The notes beneath the pieces are model-generated. The model was not told the DNA's origin and made no database searches. It was given only the letters and a program-made list of their open reading frames with translations. From positions 1-20,873 of the forward strand of contig JBPBQZ010000069.1 of the NCBI GenBank assembly GCA_050955105.1: DNA of 20,873 bases, read 5' to 3'. Both the position numbers and the translations under genes were made by a program. This DNA is from JBPBQZ01 sp050955105 (GTDB lineage: Bacteria; Pseudomonadota; Gammaproteobacteria; Burkholderiales; Burkholderiaceae). Of the stretch, positions 8,770 through 16,984 are shown piece after piece. Position 1 is the stretch's first letter. Each line of letters starts with the position of its first letter.

Positions 8770-8802
8770 CCCCGGCATTGACAATCATGCCGGGGCCTTT
8801 TT
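8770..8802 (+). terminator. Rho-independent terminator after the porin gene
   Basis: A perfect 9-bp stem (CCCCGGCAT at 8770-8778 and ATGCCGGGG at 8787-8795) with an 8-base loop is followed by CC and five Ts. It sits 57 bases after the porin stop and is a convincing end to that transcript. Confidence 0.85.
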
Positions 8803-8961
8803 CCCGACGTGGCCGGCGCACTGCCAGCTGCTTCATATCAAAACGAGAAATTATTATTACGCCGAGGCATTGCGCTTGTGTGAGGATGCGCCATCATGCC
8901 GCACTGATTGTGCGGCAAAATGATGTCGATATTCCCTTCCAACTTCTACGTTCACTGTCTC

Positions 8962-9897
8962 ATGCGTCCCACTGTGCTGGTTCTGGTTCACCTCGATGCC
9001 GACAGCCGCGCGCTGTTGGTCGAGCACTTCGATGTTTACGAAGCGCTTTCGCCCGATGCCTTGCAGGCGGCCATCGCGCAGGCGGCCGAACGCATCGGCT
9101 TTTTGCTGACGAACGGCGCCACCGGCGTGGATGCGCAAACCATCGCCCAGCTACCGGCGCTACGCTTGATCGGCGCTTTAGGCGCCGGCTATGAGAATGT
9201 GGCGCTGGATGCCGCACGGCAGCGCGGCATCCAGGTAGTCAATGGCCGCGGCACCAATGCCAGTTGCGTGGCCGACCACGCATTTGCGCTGTTGCTGGCG
9301 ATCGTCCGCGATATCCCGCATCTGGATAGCGTCGCCCGCGCCGGCACCTGGCGCGATGGCTTGCCATTTGCCCCGCAGCTCTCGGGCAAGCGCCTCGGCA
9401 TCGTCGGCCTGGGCGCGATCGGCGCGCAGATGGCCAAGCGTGCGCTCGGCTTCGATCTCGAAGTCGGTTATCACAATCGGCGGCAACTCAGCGATTCGCC
9501 ACATCGTTATTTCGAGACGGTGAGCGCGCTGGCCGAATGGGCGGACTACCTGGTGGCCGCAACCCCAGGTGGCGCCGAGACGCGTCACCTGATCGATGCC
9601 AAGGTGCTCGACGCACTCGGACCGCACGGCTTTTTGGTGAATGTGGGACGCGGCAGCGTGGTGGACACGGCGGCACTGGTGTCCGCCTTGCGCAGCCACG
9701 CCATCGCCGGCGCCGCGCTCGATGTCTATGAAGGCGAGCCCGTCACGCCACCCGAGTTGATCCCGTTGAAAAACCTCGTATTGACGCCGCACATCGGCGG
9801 CCGTTCGCCCGAGGCGGTAGGGGCCGCATTTCAGCTCTTCGTCAAAAACGTGCTCGCGTATTGCGCGGGCGAGCCCTTGTTGACCCCGGTCGAGTAG
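8962..9897 (+). CDS. D-2-hydroxyacid dehydrogenase (GhrB/GRHPR-like)
   Basis: This 311-residue NAD(P)-dependent dehydrogenase of the D-isomer 2-hydroxyacid family interconverts 2-keto acids (glyoxylate, hydroxypyruvate and similar) and D-2-hydroxyacids in the cytoplasm. The nucleotide-binding motif GLGAIG is at 149-154. The catalytic residues are Arg230 (NVGRG), Glu259 (DVYEGEP) and His277 (TPHIGG). Two arginines at the end of the second Rossmann strand (HNRR, 171-174) suggest NADPH rather than NADH. I use the ATG at 8962 because the family fold begins at RPTVLVLVHL. There is no good Shine-Dalgarno there, and an upstream in-frame start (from 8908) would add 18 residues. It is separated from the porin by a terminator, so it is a separate unit, and it converges on the MmgE/PrpD gene. 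Confidence 0.9.
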   Translation: MRPTVLVLVHLDADSRALLVEHFDVYEALSPDALQAAIAQAAERIGFLLTNGATGVDAQTIAQLPALRLIGALGAGYENVALDAARQRGIQVVNGRGTNASCVADHAFALLLAIVRDIPHLDSVARAGTWRDGLPFAPQLSGKRLGIVGLGAIGAQMAKRALGFDLEVGYHNRRQLSDSPHRYFETVSALAEWADYLVAATPGGAETRHLIDAKVLDALGPHGFLVNVGRGSVVDTAALVSALRSHAIAGAALDVYEGEPVTPPELIPLKNLVLTPHIGGRSPEAVGAAFQLFVKNVLAYCAGEPLLTPVE

Positions 9898-9953
9898 CGG
9901 CGGGGGCTCCCAGCACTGCACCGCGCCGATCGCTGGCCTGGGTCCCCGGCGGC

Positions 9954-11342
9954 TTACTGACTTAGCAAGCCTTCGTACAATCCCGCCACGTCGCGCACGC
10001 GTTCGAGATTGTCGATGCGTTCGATCAACGCGCCCGCGGCCGCATCGGACAAACCGCGCTCCCCCGAGACCAGCGCATCCCAGGCCTTTTGCCGACGCTC
10101 CTGCACGCTCAGCGGCCAATCACGCTCACCCGGCAATCGATCCACCGTATGCTCGTGGCGCACGCCATCGCGTGTGACCACCCGCACCGTTGCCGGCACC
10201 ATATTGCTGGTCTCGCGCGCATCCACATTCAAGGTAATCCGCTCGATCAGTGCGCGGATACGCGCGCTGCGAACCTGTTCGGGCAATAGGTCGTTCAGCG
10301 TGAACGCGCCATTCGCCAGCGCCACGGCCACTGCATAGCGAACGCTGAACTGTGCCGTCACTTCGGTATCGCCGGCGTCGGAAAACGGCGCGCCGACCAG
10401 GCGATTCGCATAGGCGCTGAGATCGATTTCGATACGTTCGATCGCCGCTTCGTCCAGCGCGTGTGTGGCGCACAATTCGAGCGCGGCCTGGATCGCCGCA
10501 TGCGAGCAAGCACAGGTCGGAAATTTCTTGAGCCCCGTATCGTGCAACAGGTAGGTCTCGCCCAGATCGGCAAACGCCGCGTGCGGGTCGCCCGCGTCAT
10601 AGAGGGCATACAGGCCGAACTGACCGTCAAACGGCGCATGCGGCCCGCTAATGCCCTGCGCTGCCAGTTGCGCGGCATATACGCCCGCGCGCGCTGCATA
10701 GCCCGGCTGCAGACGCTTGGTCAATCTGCGCTCGATATGCGGCTGCTGGGTGCCGGACGCCAACCCCAGCGCGATCCCCAATCCGTGCTGGATCTGCGCG
10801 GCATTTAAATCTTGCAGCTTGGCGGCGGCCACACTCGCGGAAAAAACGCCCACGGTCGAGGTTCGGAACCATCCGCCGGTCGAGCTTATCGCGCGGCCAA
10901 GCCGGAAGCCCAGTTCGCTGGCGGCCACGTAAGCCGCCAGTACGGCGCGCCCATCGCGTTGCGCAGCCTCGGCCACCGCCAGCGCAGCGGGCACCACCAC
11001 TGCGTCGGAATGGCCGACCGTCAAATGGAAGGAGTCGTAGTCGAATGCCGAGGCCAGAGCGCCGTTGTAGAAAGCCGCGGCACCGGGCCCGAGGCGCTCG
11101 GCGCTGCCCCACAAAGTGCTCAACGGCTTGCCGCCCTCGGCCAGCACGGCGTTCAGTGCGCCGGGCATGCCCGCGGCCCGGGTCGCCGCCCAAGCCACCG
11201 CTACGGTGTCCAGAATAAACGCCTTGGCGGCGCTCAACACCGCCGGCGGAATCGCTTCGAACGTAAAGCCGTGCAGCCAGTGCGCGAGCGCGCCGGTATC
11301 CAGATCGGCGGCAGGCACCGGCCGCGGTGTGACGATTTGCAT
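9954..11342 (-). CDS. MmgE/PrpD family protein
   Basis: This 462-residue protein belongs to the MmgE/PrpD family, which includes 2-methylcitrate dehydratase, cis-aconitate decarboxylase and iminodisuccinate epimerase. Typical segments are FILDTVAVAWA near 45, the YDSFHLTVGHSDAVVVPAAL region, STGGWFRTSTVGVFSASVAAAKL, and LKKFPTCACSHAAIQAALEL near 320. The frame is open further upstream to 11585, but the start at 11342 matches the family N-terminus and length and leaves a 256-bp control region shared with the divergent Bug-type gene. Lone MmgE/PrpD genes next to Bug binding proteins are common in Burkholderiaceae and are usually of unknown substrate. A di- or tricarboxylate or its derivative is a reasonable guess; the reaction cannot be assigned. 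Confidence 0.9.
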   Translation of the reverse strand: MQIVTPRPVPAADLDTGALAHWLHGFTFEAIPPAVLSAAKAFILDTVAVAWAATRAAGMPGALNAVLAEGGKPLSTLWGSAERLGPGAAAFYNGALASAFDYDSFHLTVGHSDAVVVPAALAVAEAAQRDGRAVLAAYVAASELGFRLGRAISSTGGWFRTSTVGVFSASVAAAKLQDLNAAQIQHGLGIALGLASGTQQPHIERRLTKRLQPGYAARAGVYAAQLAAQGISGPHAPFDGQFGLYALYDAGDPHAAFADLGETYLLHDTGLKKFPTCACSHAAIQAALELCATHALDEAAIERIEIDLSAYANRLVGAPFSDAGDTEVTAQFSVRYAVAVALANGAFTLNDLLPEQVRSARIRALIERITLNVDARETSNMVPATVRVVTRDGVRHEHTVDRLPGERDWPLSVQERRQKAWDALVSGERGLSDAAAGALIERIDNLERVRDVAGLYEGLLSQ

Positions 11343-11598
11343 GGTCTGCCCTATGACAGGACAGGTTGGCCGACCCGGTCCGATGAATGGATGCTTGACC
11401 GCGGCCATTCTCCAAGCGCCTCGCTTATAAGCAAACCAAGTTTTCGAGATTTGCATATCGCCAGCGCGTAGGTCGCAGGTCGATGCAGGCGCGACGCCAG
11501 AAAGAGAATCGATATAAGGAAATATTGGTTTGCCGATCGACGGCGCCTTTCTAGAGTGGCTGGCCGCTGCTGCGCGCTCACCCATTCAGGAATTGCTC
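11343..11598. promoter_or_regulatory. Divergent control region between the MmgE/PrpD and Bug-type genes
   Basis: This 256-bp region separates two divergent genes. It contains a 9-bp inverted repeat, GCAAACCAA at 11431-11439 and TTGGTTTGC at 11525-11533, whose arms are 85 bases apart. A perfect 10-bp palindrome GCTTATAAGC at 11423-11432 touches the first arm, and a TATAAGG at about 11513-11519 lies near the second. This arrangement is compatible with two operator copies for one regulator near each promoter. No regulator gene is adjacent, so the controlling protein is unknown. Confidence 0.4.
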
Positions 11599-12594
11599 AT
11601 GAAACGCCGGTCTTATCTTGCCACGCTCATCGCCGCGACTTGGGCACTGGTTTGCTGCGCGGCGCTCGGCACGGCCCATGCGGAAAACGCCGCCGACTGG
11701 CCGACGCATCCGATCAGAATTGTCGTCACGGTGCCCGCCGGCGGTCCACAGGATATCCAGGCCCGCGTCAACGCGCAGATTCTCTCGCAGGCGTTCGGCG
11801 TCGGCGTGGTGGTGGAAAACAAGCCCGGCGGCACCGGTGTACTGGGCGTGAACTACGTCGCGCATGCACGCCCCGACGGCTACACCCTGCTCGCCGGCAC
11901 CATCGGCCCAATCGTCGCCGCGCCGGCATTGAACAAGTCGCTGCCCTACGCGCCGCTCAAGGACCTTGCTCCCATCACCATCGCTGCCAACTATCCGCTA
12001 GTGATCCTGGTCAGCGAGCACTCCCGATTCCACACATTCAAGGAACTGGTCGAGGCGGCGAAGGCGCGCCCGGATACGATTTCCCTGGGGCTGCTGCGCG
12101 GCTCCTCACCGCACTTTCTGCTGGAGAAACTGCGCGAAACCACCGGTGCCAAGTTCCTGTACATCCCCTACGCAGGCGGCAACGCCCCTGTCACTGAGGT
12201 AATGGCCGGACACATCGAGGTCTATCTGACCAACACGCCCGGCGTGGTATCGCTGATCCGCGACGGCCAGATTCGCGCGCTGGCGATCGAGGGCGCGCAC
12301 CGCGCCAAGGCCTTGCCGGAGGTACCGACGCTCACCGAGCTGGGCTATCCCAACGTTGAGATCAACGGCGGCTGGCAGGCACTGCTGGCGCCGGCCGGCA
12401 CGCCAACGGCCATCATCAATCGCCTGCATGACGCGCTGGTCGCGGGCTTGCAGGCGCCCGACATCAAAGCGGGCATCGAGCAGAACGGCGGTCACCTGGT
12501 GTTGAACTCGCCGCAAGCATTCGGCGCTTATCTGCAAGCGGCGACGCCGGCGATTACCGAACTCGCACGCCGCGGCGGCATCGAGCCACAATGA
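11599..12594 (+). CDS. Tripartite tricarboxylate transporter substrate-binding protein (Bug family)
   Basis: This is a 331-residue periplasmic binding protein of the Bug/TctC family, which is greatly expanded in betaproteobacteria and typically binds carboxylates. It has a signal peptide of about 28 residues ending GTAHA before ENAADWP. The family signatures then follow: WPTHPIRIVVTVPAGGPQD, VVENKPGGTGVLGVNYVA and RPDGYTLL. The later YIPYAGGNAPVTEVMAGH is also typical. ATG at 11599 has AGGA at 11588-11591, seven bases upstream, so the longer reading from 11530 is not needed. No TctA/TctB membrane genes are present in the window, which is usual for orphan Bug proteins. It may work with, or act as a sensor for, the divergent MmgE/PrpD enzyme. 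Confidence 0.92.
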   Translation: MKRRSYLATLIAATWALVCCAALGTAHAENAADWPTHPIRIVVTVPAGGPQDIQARVNAQILSQAFGVGVVVENKPGGTGVLGVNYVAHARPDGYTLLAGTIGPIVAAPALNKSLPYAPLKDLAPITIAANYPLVILVSEHSRFHTFKELVEAAKARPDTISLGLLRGSSPHFLLEKLRETTGAKFLYIPYAGGNAPVTEVMAGHIEVYLTNTPGVVSLIRDGQIRALAIEGAHRAKALPEVPTLTELGYPNVEINGGWQALLAPAGTPTAIINRLHDALVAGLQAPDIKAGIEQNGGHLVLNSPQAFGAYLQAATPAITELARRGGIEPQ

Positions 12595-12633
12595 CCGCCG
12601 CGACGCAGCGGGGCTGAGCCGCGTTACTCGATT

Positions 12634-12999
12634 TCAGCGATCATGCAAGCGCCGCCAGCCGTGCGCAGCGGCGCGCACGGTCAGAATGCGCCCGAGCGAC
12701 TGAACCAGGCGCCCCACAGCCGCCGCGCCCGAGACCCAGGGTTGCGCAGGCTCGACCCACACGGTCGCCGCGCTCGGGCCTGCGGCACGAATATCGACGA
12801 ATGCGCGGCATGGCAGCATCAGGCAGGCGCCTTCGTCGATAACCACAGCGCGACACGCTGCCCCATCGGGCAAGCAATCCGTCGAGCCGTCGTGGTATTG
12901 CACCCTGAGCGGGCCTTCGACCGCGACCAGGGTGCTGCCACGCTTGAGCTCGCAAGTGTGGCACTGAGCGGGCAAGCAACGATGCAAGTAGGCCTTCAT
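12634..12999 (-). CDS. DUF2917 domain protein
   Basis: This encodes a 121-residue protein that I recognise as DUF2917-like, a family of unknown function common in Burkholderiaceae. It has a small beta-rich domain (TLVAVEGPLRVQYHDGSTDC, then VVIDEGACLMLPCRAFVDIRA) and a basic C-terminal tail. It is unusually rich in cysteine: Cys8, 13, 16, 42, 49, 59 and 64, with Cys13-His-Thr-Cys16 resembling a metal-binding knuckle. Start at 12999: AGGAG lies eight bases upstream on the minus strand. The frame extends upstream to 13542, but that stretch has no family similarity and overlaps the divergent regulator. It is divergent from the MocR gene, which probably controls it. Confidence 0.75.
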   Translation of the reverse strand: MKAYLHRCLPAQCHTCELKRGSTLVAVEGPLRVQYHDGSTDCLPDGAACRAVVIDEGACLMLPCRAFVDIRAAGPSAATVWVEPAQPWVSGAAAVGRLVQSLGRILTVRAAAHGWRRLHDR

Positions 13000-13083
13000 T
13001 TCGAGTACTCCTGTGTGCTCGTTCAACGGGCGCGCGGTGACGCGTCCGCGTTTCATCCTCCATTCAGCATAAGATTTCGAGCC

Positions 13084-13112
13084 TTGACGCAACAGATTCA
13101 GCGCCCTACAGT
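13084..13112 (+). promoter_or_regulatory. Likely sigma-70 promoter of the MocR gene
   Basis: TTGACG at 13084-13089 and TACAGT at 13107-13112 are separated by 17 bases, a near-consensus promoter directed toward the MocR gene about 98 bases downstream. Candidate operator half-sites overlap it, consistent with autoregulation. Confidence 0.55.
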
Positions 13113-13150
13113 CTGTTGCGCTACAGCCAGGTTTTTTTAAGACTGTTGCG
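13088..13150. promoter_or_regulatory. Candidate MocR operator: repeated CTGTTGCG half-sites
   Basis: Three related half-sites lie between the divergent DUF2917 and MocR genes: CGCAACAGA at 13088-13096, TCTGTTGCG at 13112-13120 and ACTGTTGCG at 13142-13150. The first two form an inverted repeat. The last two are direct repeats exactly 30 bases apart. They overlap the -35 to +1 region of the predicted promoter. MocR/GntR-type regulators often bind repeated half-sites near their own gene. Confidence 0.5.
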
Positions 13151-13209
13151 GTCGGATTCACCCCCTTCTGTATCTGGCGCCATCGCGGCGCCGCTGGCAC
13201 GATCTCCCC

Positions 13210-14688
13210 ATGCTTGCACGCGACGATCCCAACCACGCCAGCCTGCCGCTGGCCGGCGAGCCCCTCTATGCGCGGCTGGCCGAACACTATCGCCGCGTGA
13301 TCGGCGCGGGCACGCTGGCTGCCGGCGATCGCATGCCGTCGGTGCGCGCCTTCATGAACCAGCATCGCGTAAGCCTCGCGACAGCGCTGCAGACCTTTCG
13401 CCAGTTGGAAGATGCCGGCTTGCTCGTCGCCAAGCCGCGTTCCGGCTATTTCGTGCGACTGCCGGTCAGCCCGAAGTTGGCGACGGTTCACGAACCCGAA
13501 ATCACCGCCTTGCCGAACGCCGCGCAATACGTCGGCTTGCACGAACGTATCTCAGGCGTGATCCAACGCGCGCACGCCTTTCCCGATGCACTGAACCTAG
13601 GCGGTGCTACCGCGAGCGCGGCGCTTTATCCCGGCGCCGCCTTGCAGGCCATCGCCGTGCGTTTGCTGCGCCAACAACCGAGCTTGCTGACGCGCGCCAC
13701 AGCGGAAGCCGGCACCAGCGAATTCAAGCAGGCAGTTGCCAAGCGTGCGCTGTCGTATGGCGTGACCGTAACGCCCGACGAAGTGGTCGTGACCAGCGGC
13801 GGCGTCGAAGCGATGAACCTGGCCTTGCGCGCGGTCGCGGCGCCCGGCGACACCATCGCCATCGAATCACCAGCTTTTTTCGGCTTGCTGCAGATCCTAG
13901 AAAGCTTGGGACTCCGCGCCCTCGAAATACCCGTCAGCCCCAGCACCGGTTTGTCTCTGGAAGCGCTCGAGATCGCGCTGGTCGCCTACCCCAACATCAA
14001 GGCGCTGGTAGTCGTGCCGAATCTGCAGAATCCCTTGGGATGCGTAATGCCGGATGAGCGTAAAGCCGCCCTGATCAAGCTTTGCGTCGCGCATGGCGTG
14101 GTGCTGATCGAGGACGATCCGTATCGCGAATTGGTCGACGACGTCGCGGCGGCCAAGCCGATCAAGGCATGGGACCGCGATGGCGACGTCATTTATTGCC
14201 CATCGTTCAACAAAGTGCTCGCGCCGGGCATGCGGCTTGGGTGGATCTCGCCCGGACGCTGGCATGCGCGCATTCAAATGCTCAAATACGCGCAGAGCCG
14301 GCACAGTGAAGCGCTGGCGCAGCAGGTCGCCGCCGAGTTCATTAAATCCGGGGCCTTCGAGCGCCATTTGCATCGATTGCGCGAGCGCCTGCGCACGCAA
14401 CGCGACGCCGGCGCGGATGCCATCGGGCGCCACTTTCCGGCGGGCACGCGACTTAGCCCACCGCCCGGCGGCTTGCTATTGTGGGTCGCCTTGCCGGATG
14501 GCGTCGATGCCGAGAAGCTGTTCGAGGCCGCACTGCCGCAGGGCATCCGCATCGCACCGGGGTCGATCTTTTCCAACTCGAAGCGCTTCGATTCGTTCGT
14601 GCGACTGAGCTGTCCACGGCCATTCGACCCGCAGATGGAGCAAGCCTTTTATCGATTGGGACGGCTGATCGAAGCGATGCGTGACTGA
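13210..14688 (+). CDS. MocR-type transcriptional regulator (GntR winged helix fused to aminotransferase domain)
   Basis: This 492-residue regulator has an N-terminal GntR winged-helix domain (about residues 18-85, including DRMPSVRAFMNQHRVSLATAL and the wing RSGYFVRL) joined by a linker to a class I/II aminotransferase-fold domain that binds PLP. The aminotransferase landmarks are present: NLQNPLG, IEDDPYREL and SFNKVLAPGMRLGW. Lys335 is the expected PLP-binding lysine. MocR proteins use PLP or an amino acid adduct as effector and regulate metabolic genes. The ATG at 13210 starts a normal-length protein. It is divergent from the DUF2917 gene, with repeated half-sites between, and converges on the flavoprotein gene with a 4-base gap. 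Confidence 0.93.
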   Translation: MLARDDPNHASLPLAGEPLYARLAEHYRRVIGAGTLAAGDRMPSVRAFMNQHRVSLATALQTFRQLEDAGLLVAKPRSGYFVRLPVSPKLATVHEPEITALPNAAQYVGLHERISGVIQRAHAFPDALNLGGATASAALYPGAALQAIAVRLLRQQPSLLTRATAEAGTSEFKQAVAKRALSYGVTVTPDEVVVTSGGVEAMNLALRAVAAPGDTIAIESPAFFGLLQILESLGLRALEIPVSPSTGLSLEALEIALVAYPNIKALVVVPNLQNPLGCVMPDERKAALIKLCVAHGVVLIEDDPYRELVDDVAAAKPIKAWDRDGDVIYCPSFNKVLAPGMRLGWISPGRWHARIQMLKYAQSRHSEALAQQVAAEFIKSGAFERHLHRLRERLRTQRDAGADAIGRHFPAGTRLSPPPGGLLLWVALPDGVDAEKLFEAALPQGIRIAPGSIFSNSKRFDSFVRLSCPRPFDPQMEQAFYRLGRLIEAMRD

Positions 14689-14692
14689 AGCA

Positions 14693-15991
14693 TCAGTGGG
14701 CGTCGCTATCGGCTGGTCGGTTCGGCTGCGCGAGCCCGGTAATCAAACGCGCGCCGCGCCCCCACGTCAACCACGACCATATCCACGTTATATAAACCAC
14801 CAGGCGATTGCGCGTGCCCATCAGCAGCAGTAAGTGCACACCGCCCCAGGTTAGCCACGCCAGCCAGCCGGTCAGCCGCAGCCACCCGAAATGCGCGACC
14901 GCCGCGGAACGCCCGACAATCGCGAGCGAGCCCAGGTCGCGATAACGGAACGGCGCGGGCGGCTGCTTGCCGGCTAATCGATCGGCAATCAAGTTGCCCA
15001 CATAGTGACCTTGCTGCTTGGCGACAGTGGCAAGACCAGGTAACGGCTTGCCATCGGCGCCTGCCAGGCTCATGACGTCGCCGATCGCGAATATGTCTGG
15101 GTGACCCGGCACCGACAGATCGGCATTCACCGGCAAGTTGCCATGCGGACCTGGCTTGACGCCAAGCCACGCCGCTGCGGGGCTGGCTGCAACGCCCGCC
15201 GCCCACAGCACCGTCGCGCTGTCGATGCGTGCGCCGGCCGCGACAATGCCCGTTGCGTCGACCCGCTCCACCGAGGCATTGAGGCGCAACTCGACGCCCA
15301 GCCGCTGCAGACGCGCCGCCGCGTAACGCGACAGGCTCTCTGGAAAGGCCGACAGCAGTCGCGGGCCGGCATCGCACAACACCACCCGCGCTTCGCTAGG
15401 TTTGATGTGCCGGAAGTCCCGCGCGAGCGTGGAGCGCGCCAACTCGGCAATCGAGCCAGCCAACTCGACCCCCGTAGGCCCGCCGCCGACCACCACGAAG
15501 GTCATCAAGCGCGCGATTTCGGTGGGATCGGTGCGACTCTCCGCCCATTCGAAGGCGCCTAGCAGACGCAGCCGCATAGCCTCCGCATCATCCAGGCTCT
15601 TCAGTCCGACGCTCGCGCGGCGCCAATCGTCATGCCCGAACCACGAGGTCGCCGACCCGGTCGCCAGCACCAGTATGTCGTAGGGAAAATCACCGGTGTC
15701 GCGCACCGTCACCTTGCGGTTCACCGCATCGATGCCGACCGCCTCGCCCATCACGACGCGCACATTCGGCGAAGATTTGAACACCGAGCGGATCGGCGTG
15801 GCGATATCAGACGGGGCCAACGCGGCGGTCGCCACCTGATACAGCAATGGCTGGAACAGGTGATGATTGGCGCGATCGATCAATGTGACGTCGGCCGCCG
15901 TGCGGGCCAGCCGCTTTGCGGCATAAAGACCACCGAAACCGGCGCCGATGATCACGACATGCGGCCGGGCAGGAGAAGACAATGAGGACAT
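14693..15991 (-). CDS. NAD(P)/FAD-dependent oxidoreductase, type II NADH dehydrogenase-like
   Basis: This 432-residue two-dinucleotide-binding flavoprotein resembles type II NADH dehydrogenases, which pass electrons from NADH to quinone at the inner face of the membrane without pumping protons. The FAD motif GAGFGG is at 16-21, the NADH motif GGGPTG at 169-174, and a second FAD motif (DIFAIGDV) near 295. HHLFQPLLYQVATAALAPSDIA and the AKQQGHYVGNLI region near the quinone site are also typical. The C-terminal hydrophobic and tryptophan-rich segment (GWLAWLTWGGVHLLLLMG onward) is the expected membrane anchor. The start at 15991 gives a normal length; the ribosome-binding site is weak (CAGG). 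No neighbour makes a functional unit with it. A related quinone-linked flavoprotein with another acceptor is possible. Confidence 0.9.
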   Translation of the reverse strand: MSSLSSPARPHVVIIGAGFGGLYAAKRLARTAADVTLIDRANHHLFQPLLYQVATAALAPSDIATPIRSVFKSSPNVRVVMGEAVGIDAVNRKVTVRDTGDFPYDILVLATGSATSWFGHDDWRRASVGLKSLDDAEAMRLRLLGAFEWAESRTDPTEIARLMTFVVVGGGPTGVELAGSIAELARSTLARDFRHIKPSEARVVLCDAGPRLLSAFPESLSRYAAARLQRLGVELRLNASVERVDATGIVAAGARIDSATVLWAAGVAASPAAAWLGVKPGPHGNLPVNADLSVPGHPDIFAIGDVMSLAGADGKPLPGLATVAKQQGHYVGNLIADRLAGKQPPAPFRYRDLGSLAIVGRSAAVAHFGWLRLTGWLAWLTWGGVHLLLLMGTRNRLVVYITWIWSWLTWGRGARLITGLAQPNRPADSDAH

Positions 15992-16231
15992 CAGCGACCT
16001 GTAAATCTAAAACAATCAGTGAATCGGCGGTAAGGCGGCGCGTTCCCTACGCCACCGCAGCGTCAGAAGCAGCTAGCGCATCCCACACTAGACTTGCCCT
16101 TTGGATATAGGCAACCTTATCACTCCTGCGACTTCGCAATCGCCCACCGCGCCAATCGACGCCTTAGGCATGCGGCCTGCGCCGTTCGCGGTCGATGCAG
16201 GCCTTCCCTTGCGTGTAACCGACAAGACGAT
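15992..16231. other. Intergenic region between the NADH dehydrogenase-like gene and the truncated oxidoreductase
   Basis: This 240-base region separates two divergent genes and should hold both promoters. I see no terminator, RNA gene or convincing promoter pair. A reading frame open from 16094 continues into the truncated oxidoreductase, but its first 46 residues have no family similarity. Confidence 0.3.
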
Positions 16232-16378
16232 ATGAATAACTCAGCGTTGCCCGCTTATGGGCTGGTGGTCGAATCCCAAAGCGTCGGCGGCCCCGACAGC
16301 TTGATCGTGACCGAACGTCCGCTGCCCGCACCGCGCGCCGGCGAGCTGCTGATCAAAGTGACCTGCCCGATTTTCTAG
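16232..16378 (+). pseudogene. Quinone oxidoreductase/zinc-type alcohol dehydrogenase (MDR) gene truncated by an insertion sequence
   Basis: The first 42 codons (host DNA to 16358) match the N-terminus of medium-chain dehydrogenase/quinone oxidoreductases: GLVVESQSVGGPDSLIVTE, then PLPAPRAGELLIK. The frame then enters the left end of an IS3-family element and stops after six more codons at 16378. The catalytic and Rossmann domains are absent. No remnant of them is found on the other side of the element, so sequence has been lost or displaced rather than simply interrupted. The start ATG at 16232 fits the family N-terminus. The fragment is not expected to be functional. Confidence 0.8.
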
Positions 16379-16383
16379 GACCA

Positions 16384-16984
16384 CTACGCTCTAGCAATGA
16401 CGGCGTCGGTTGAATCGCTTTCTAACCGCTGGCGATACGCCAGCGGGGTGTCGTAGTTCAGGCTCGAATGCGGTCGAACCTCGTTGTAATGCCGTCGCCA
16501 GTCGTCGATCACGATCTTGGCTTCGATCCGATTGCGAAACCACTCCATGGCAAGACATTCGACACGGAGTTCGCCGTTGAAGCTTTCGTTCGCGCCGTTC
16601 TACCACGGCTTGCTCGGATCGATCAGCGCCGATTCGATCTTCTCCAATACGGCCCACTTGAGCAATGCCGCGCTGACGAACTCAGGTCCATTGTCGCTGC
16701 GCATATATCGCGGTGCGCCGTGAACGCTGATCAGCTTGCTCAACACCTCGATCACCGTGGACGATCGGATCGAGCCGGACACGTCGATGGCTAAACATTC
16801 ACGCGTGTACTCGTCAATAACCGTTAGACACTTCAATTGCTGGGCGTCGAAGACAAAATCATAGCTCCACACCGCATTGCGCATACTTGAGGCGAACTTG
16901 AATCAGCGCACACGCACGTCGTTGGCTCAGTCCCCGCGAAATGGCATAGCGGACTTGCTCTGGACGCACCTGTGCGCTCACCAT
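16384..16984 (-). pseudogene. IS3-family transposase OrfB, internally deleted and interrupted
   Basis: This DDE transposase reading starts at the ATG at 16984 (MVSAQVRPEQVRYAISRGLSQRR), which matches an OrfB N-terminus. It loses roughly 80 residues near 16880-16895, where the frame shifts, then resumes at AVWSYDFVFDAQQLKCLTVIDEYTREC. The catalytic aspartates are seen in SYDFVFD and RSDNGPEF. An amber codon at 16600-16602 replaces the expected glutamine in PWQNG and separates them from the glutamate in NESFNGELR. The frame then continues to the normal end at 16384 (PHSSLNYDTPLAYR). Deletion plus nonsense mutation make an active transposase impossible from this copy. Confidence 0.85.

Noticed and set aside
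10812..11471. 219-codon plus-strand frame opposite the MmgE/PrpD gene
   Set aside because: The minus strand encodes a full-length recognised family; the plus translation is low-complexity and unrecognisable.
12643..13140. 165-codon plus-strand frame opposite the DUF2917 gene
   Set aside because: The minus frame has a good Shine-Dalgarno and family resemblance; the plus frame lacks both.
13000..13542. N-terminal extension of the DUF2917 reading frame
   Set aside because: It would cross the divergent promoter and the MocR coding start and has no family similarity; AGGAG upstream of 12999 marks the real start.
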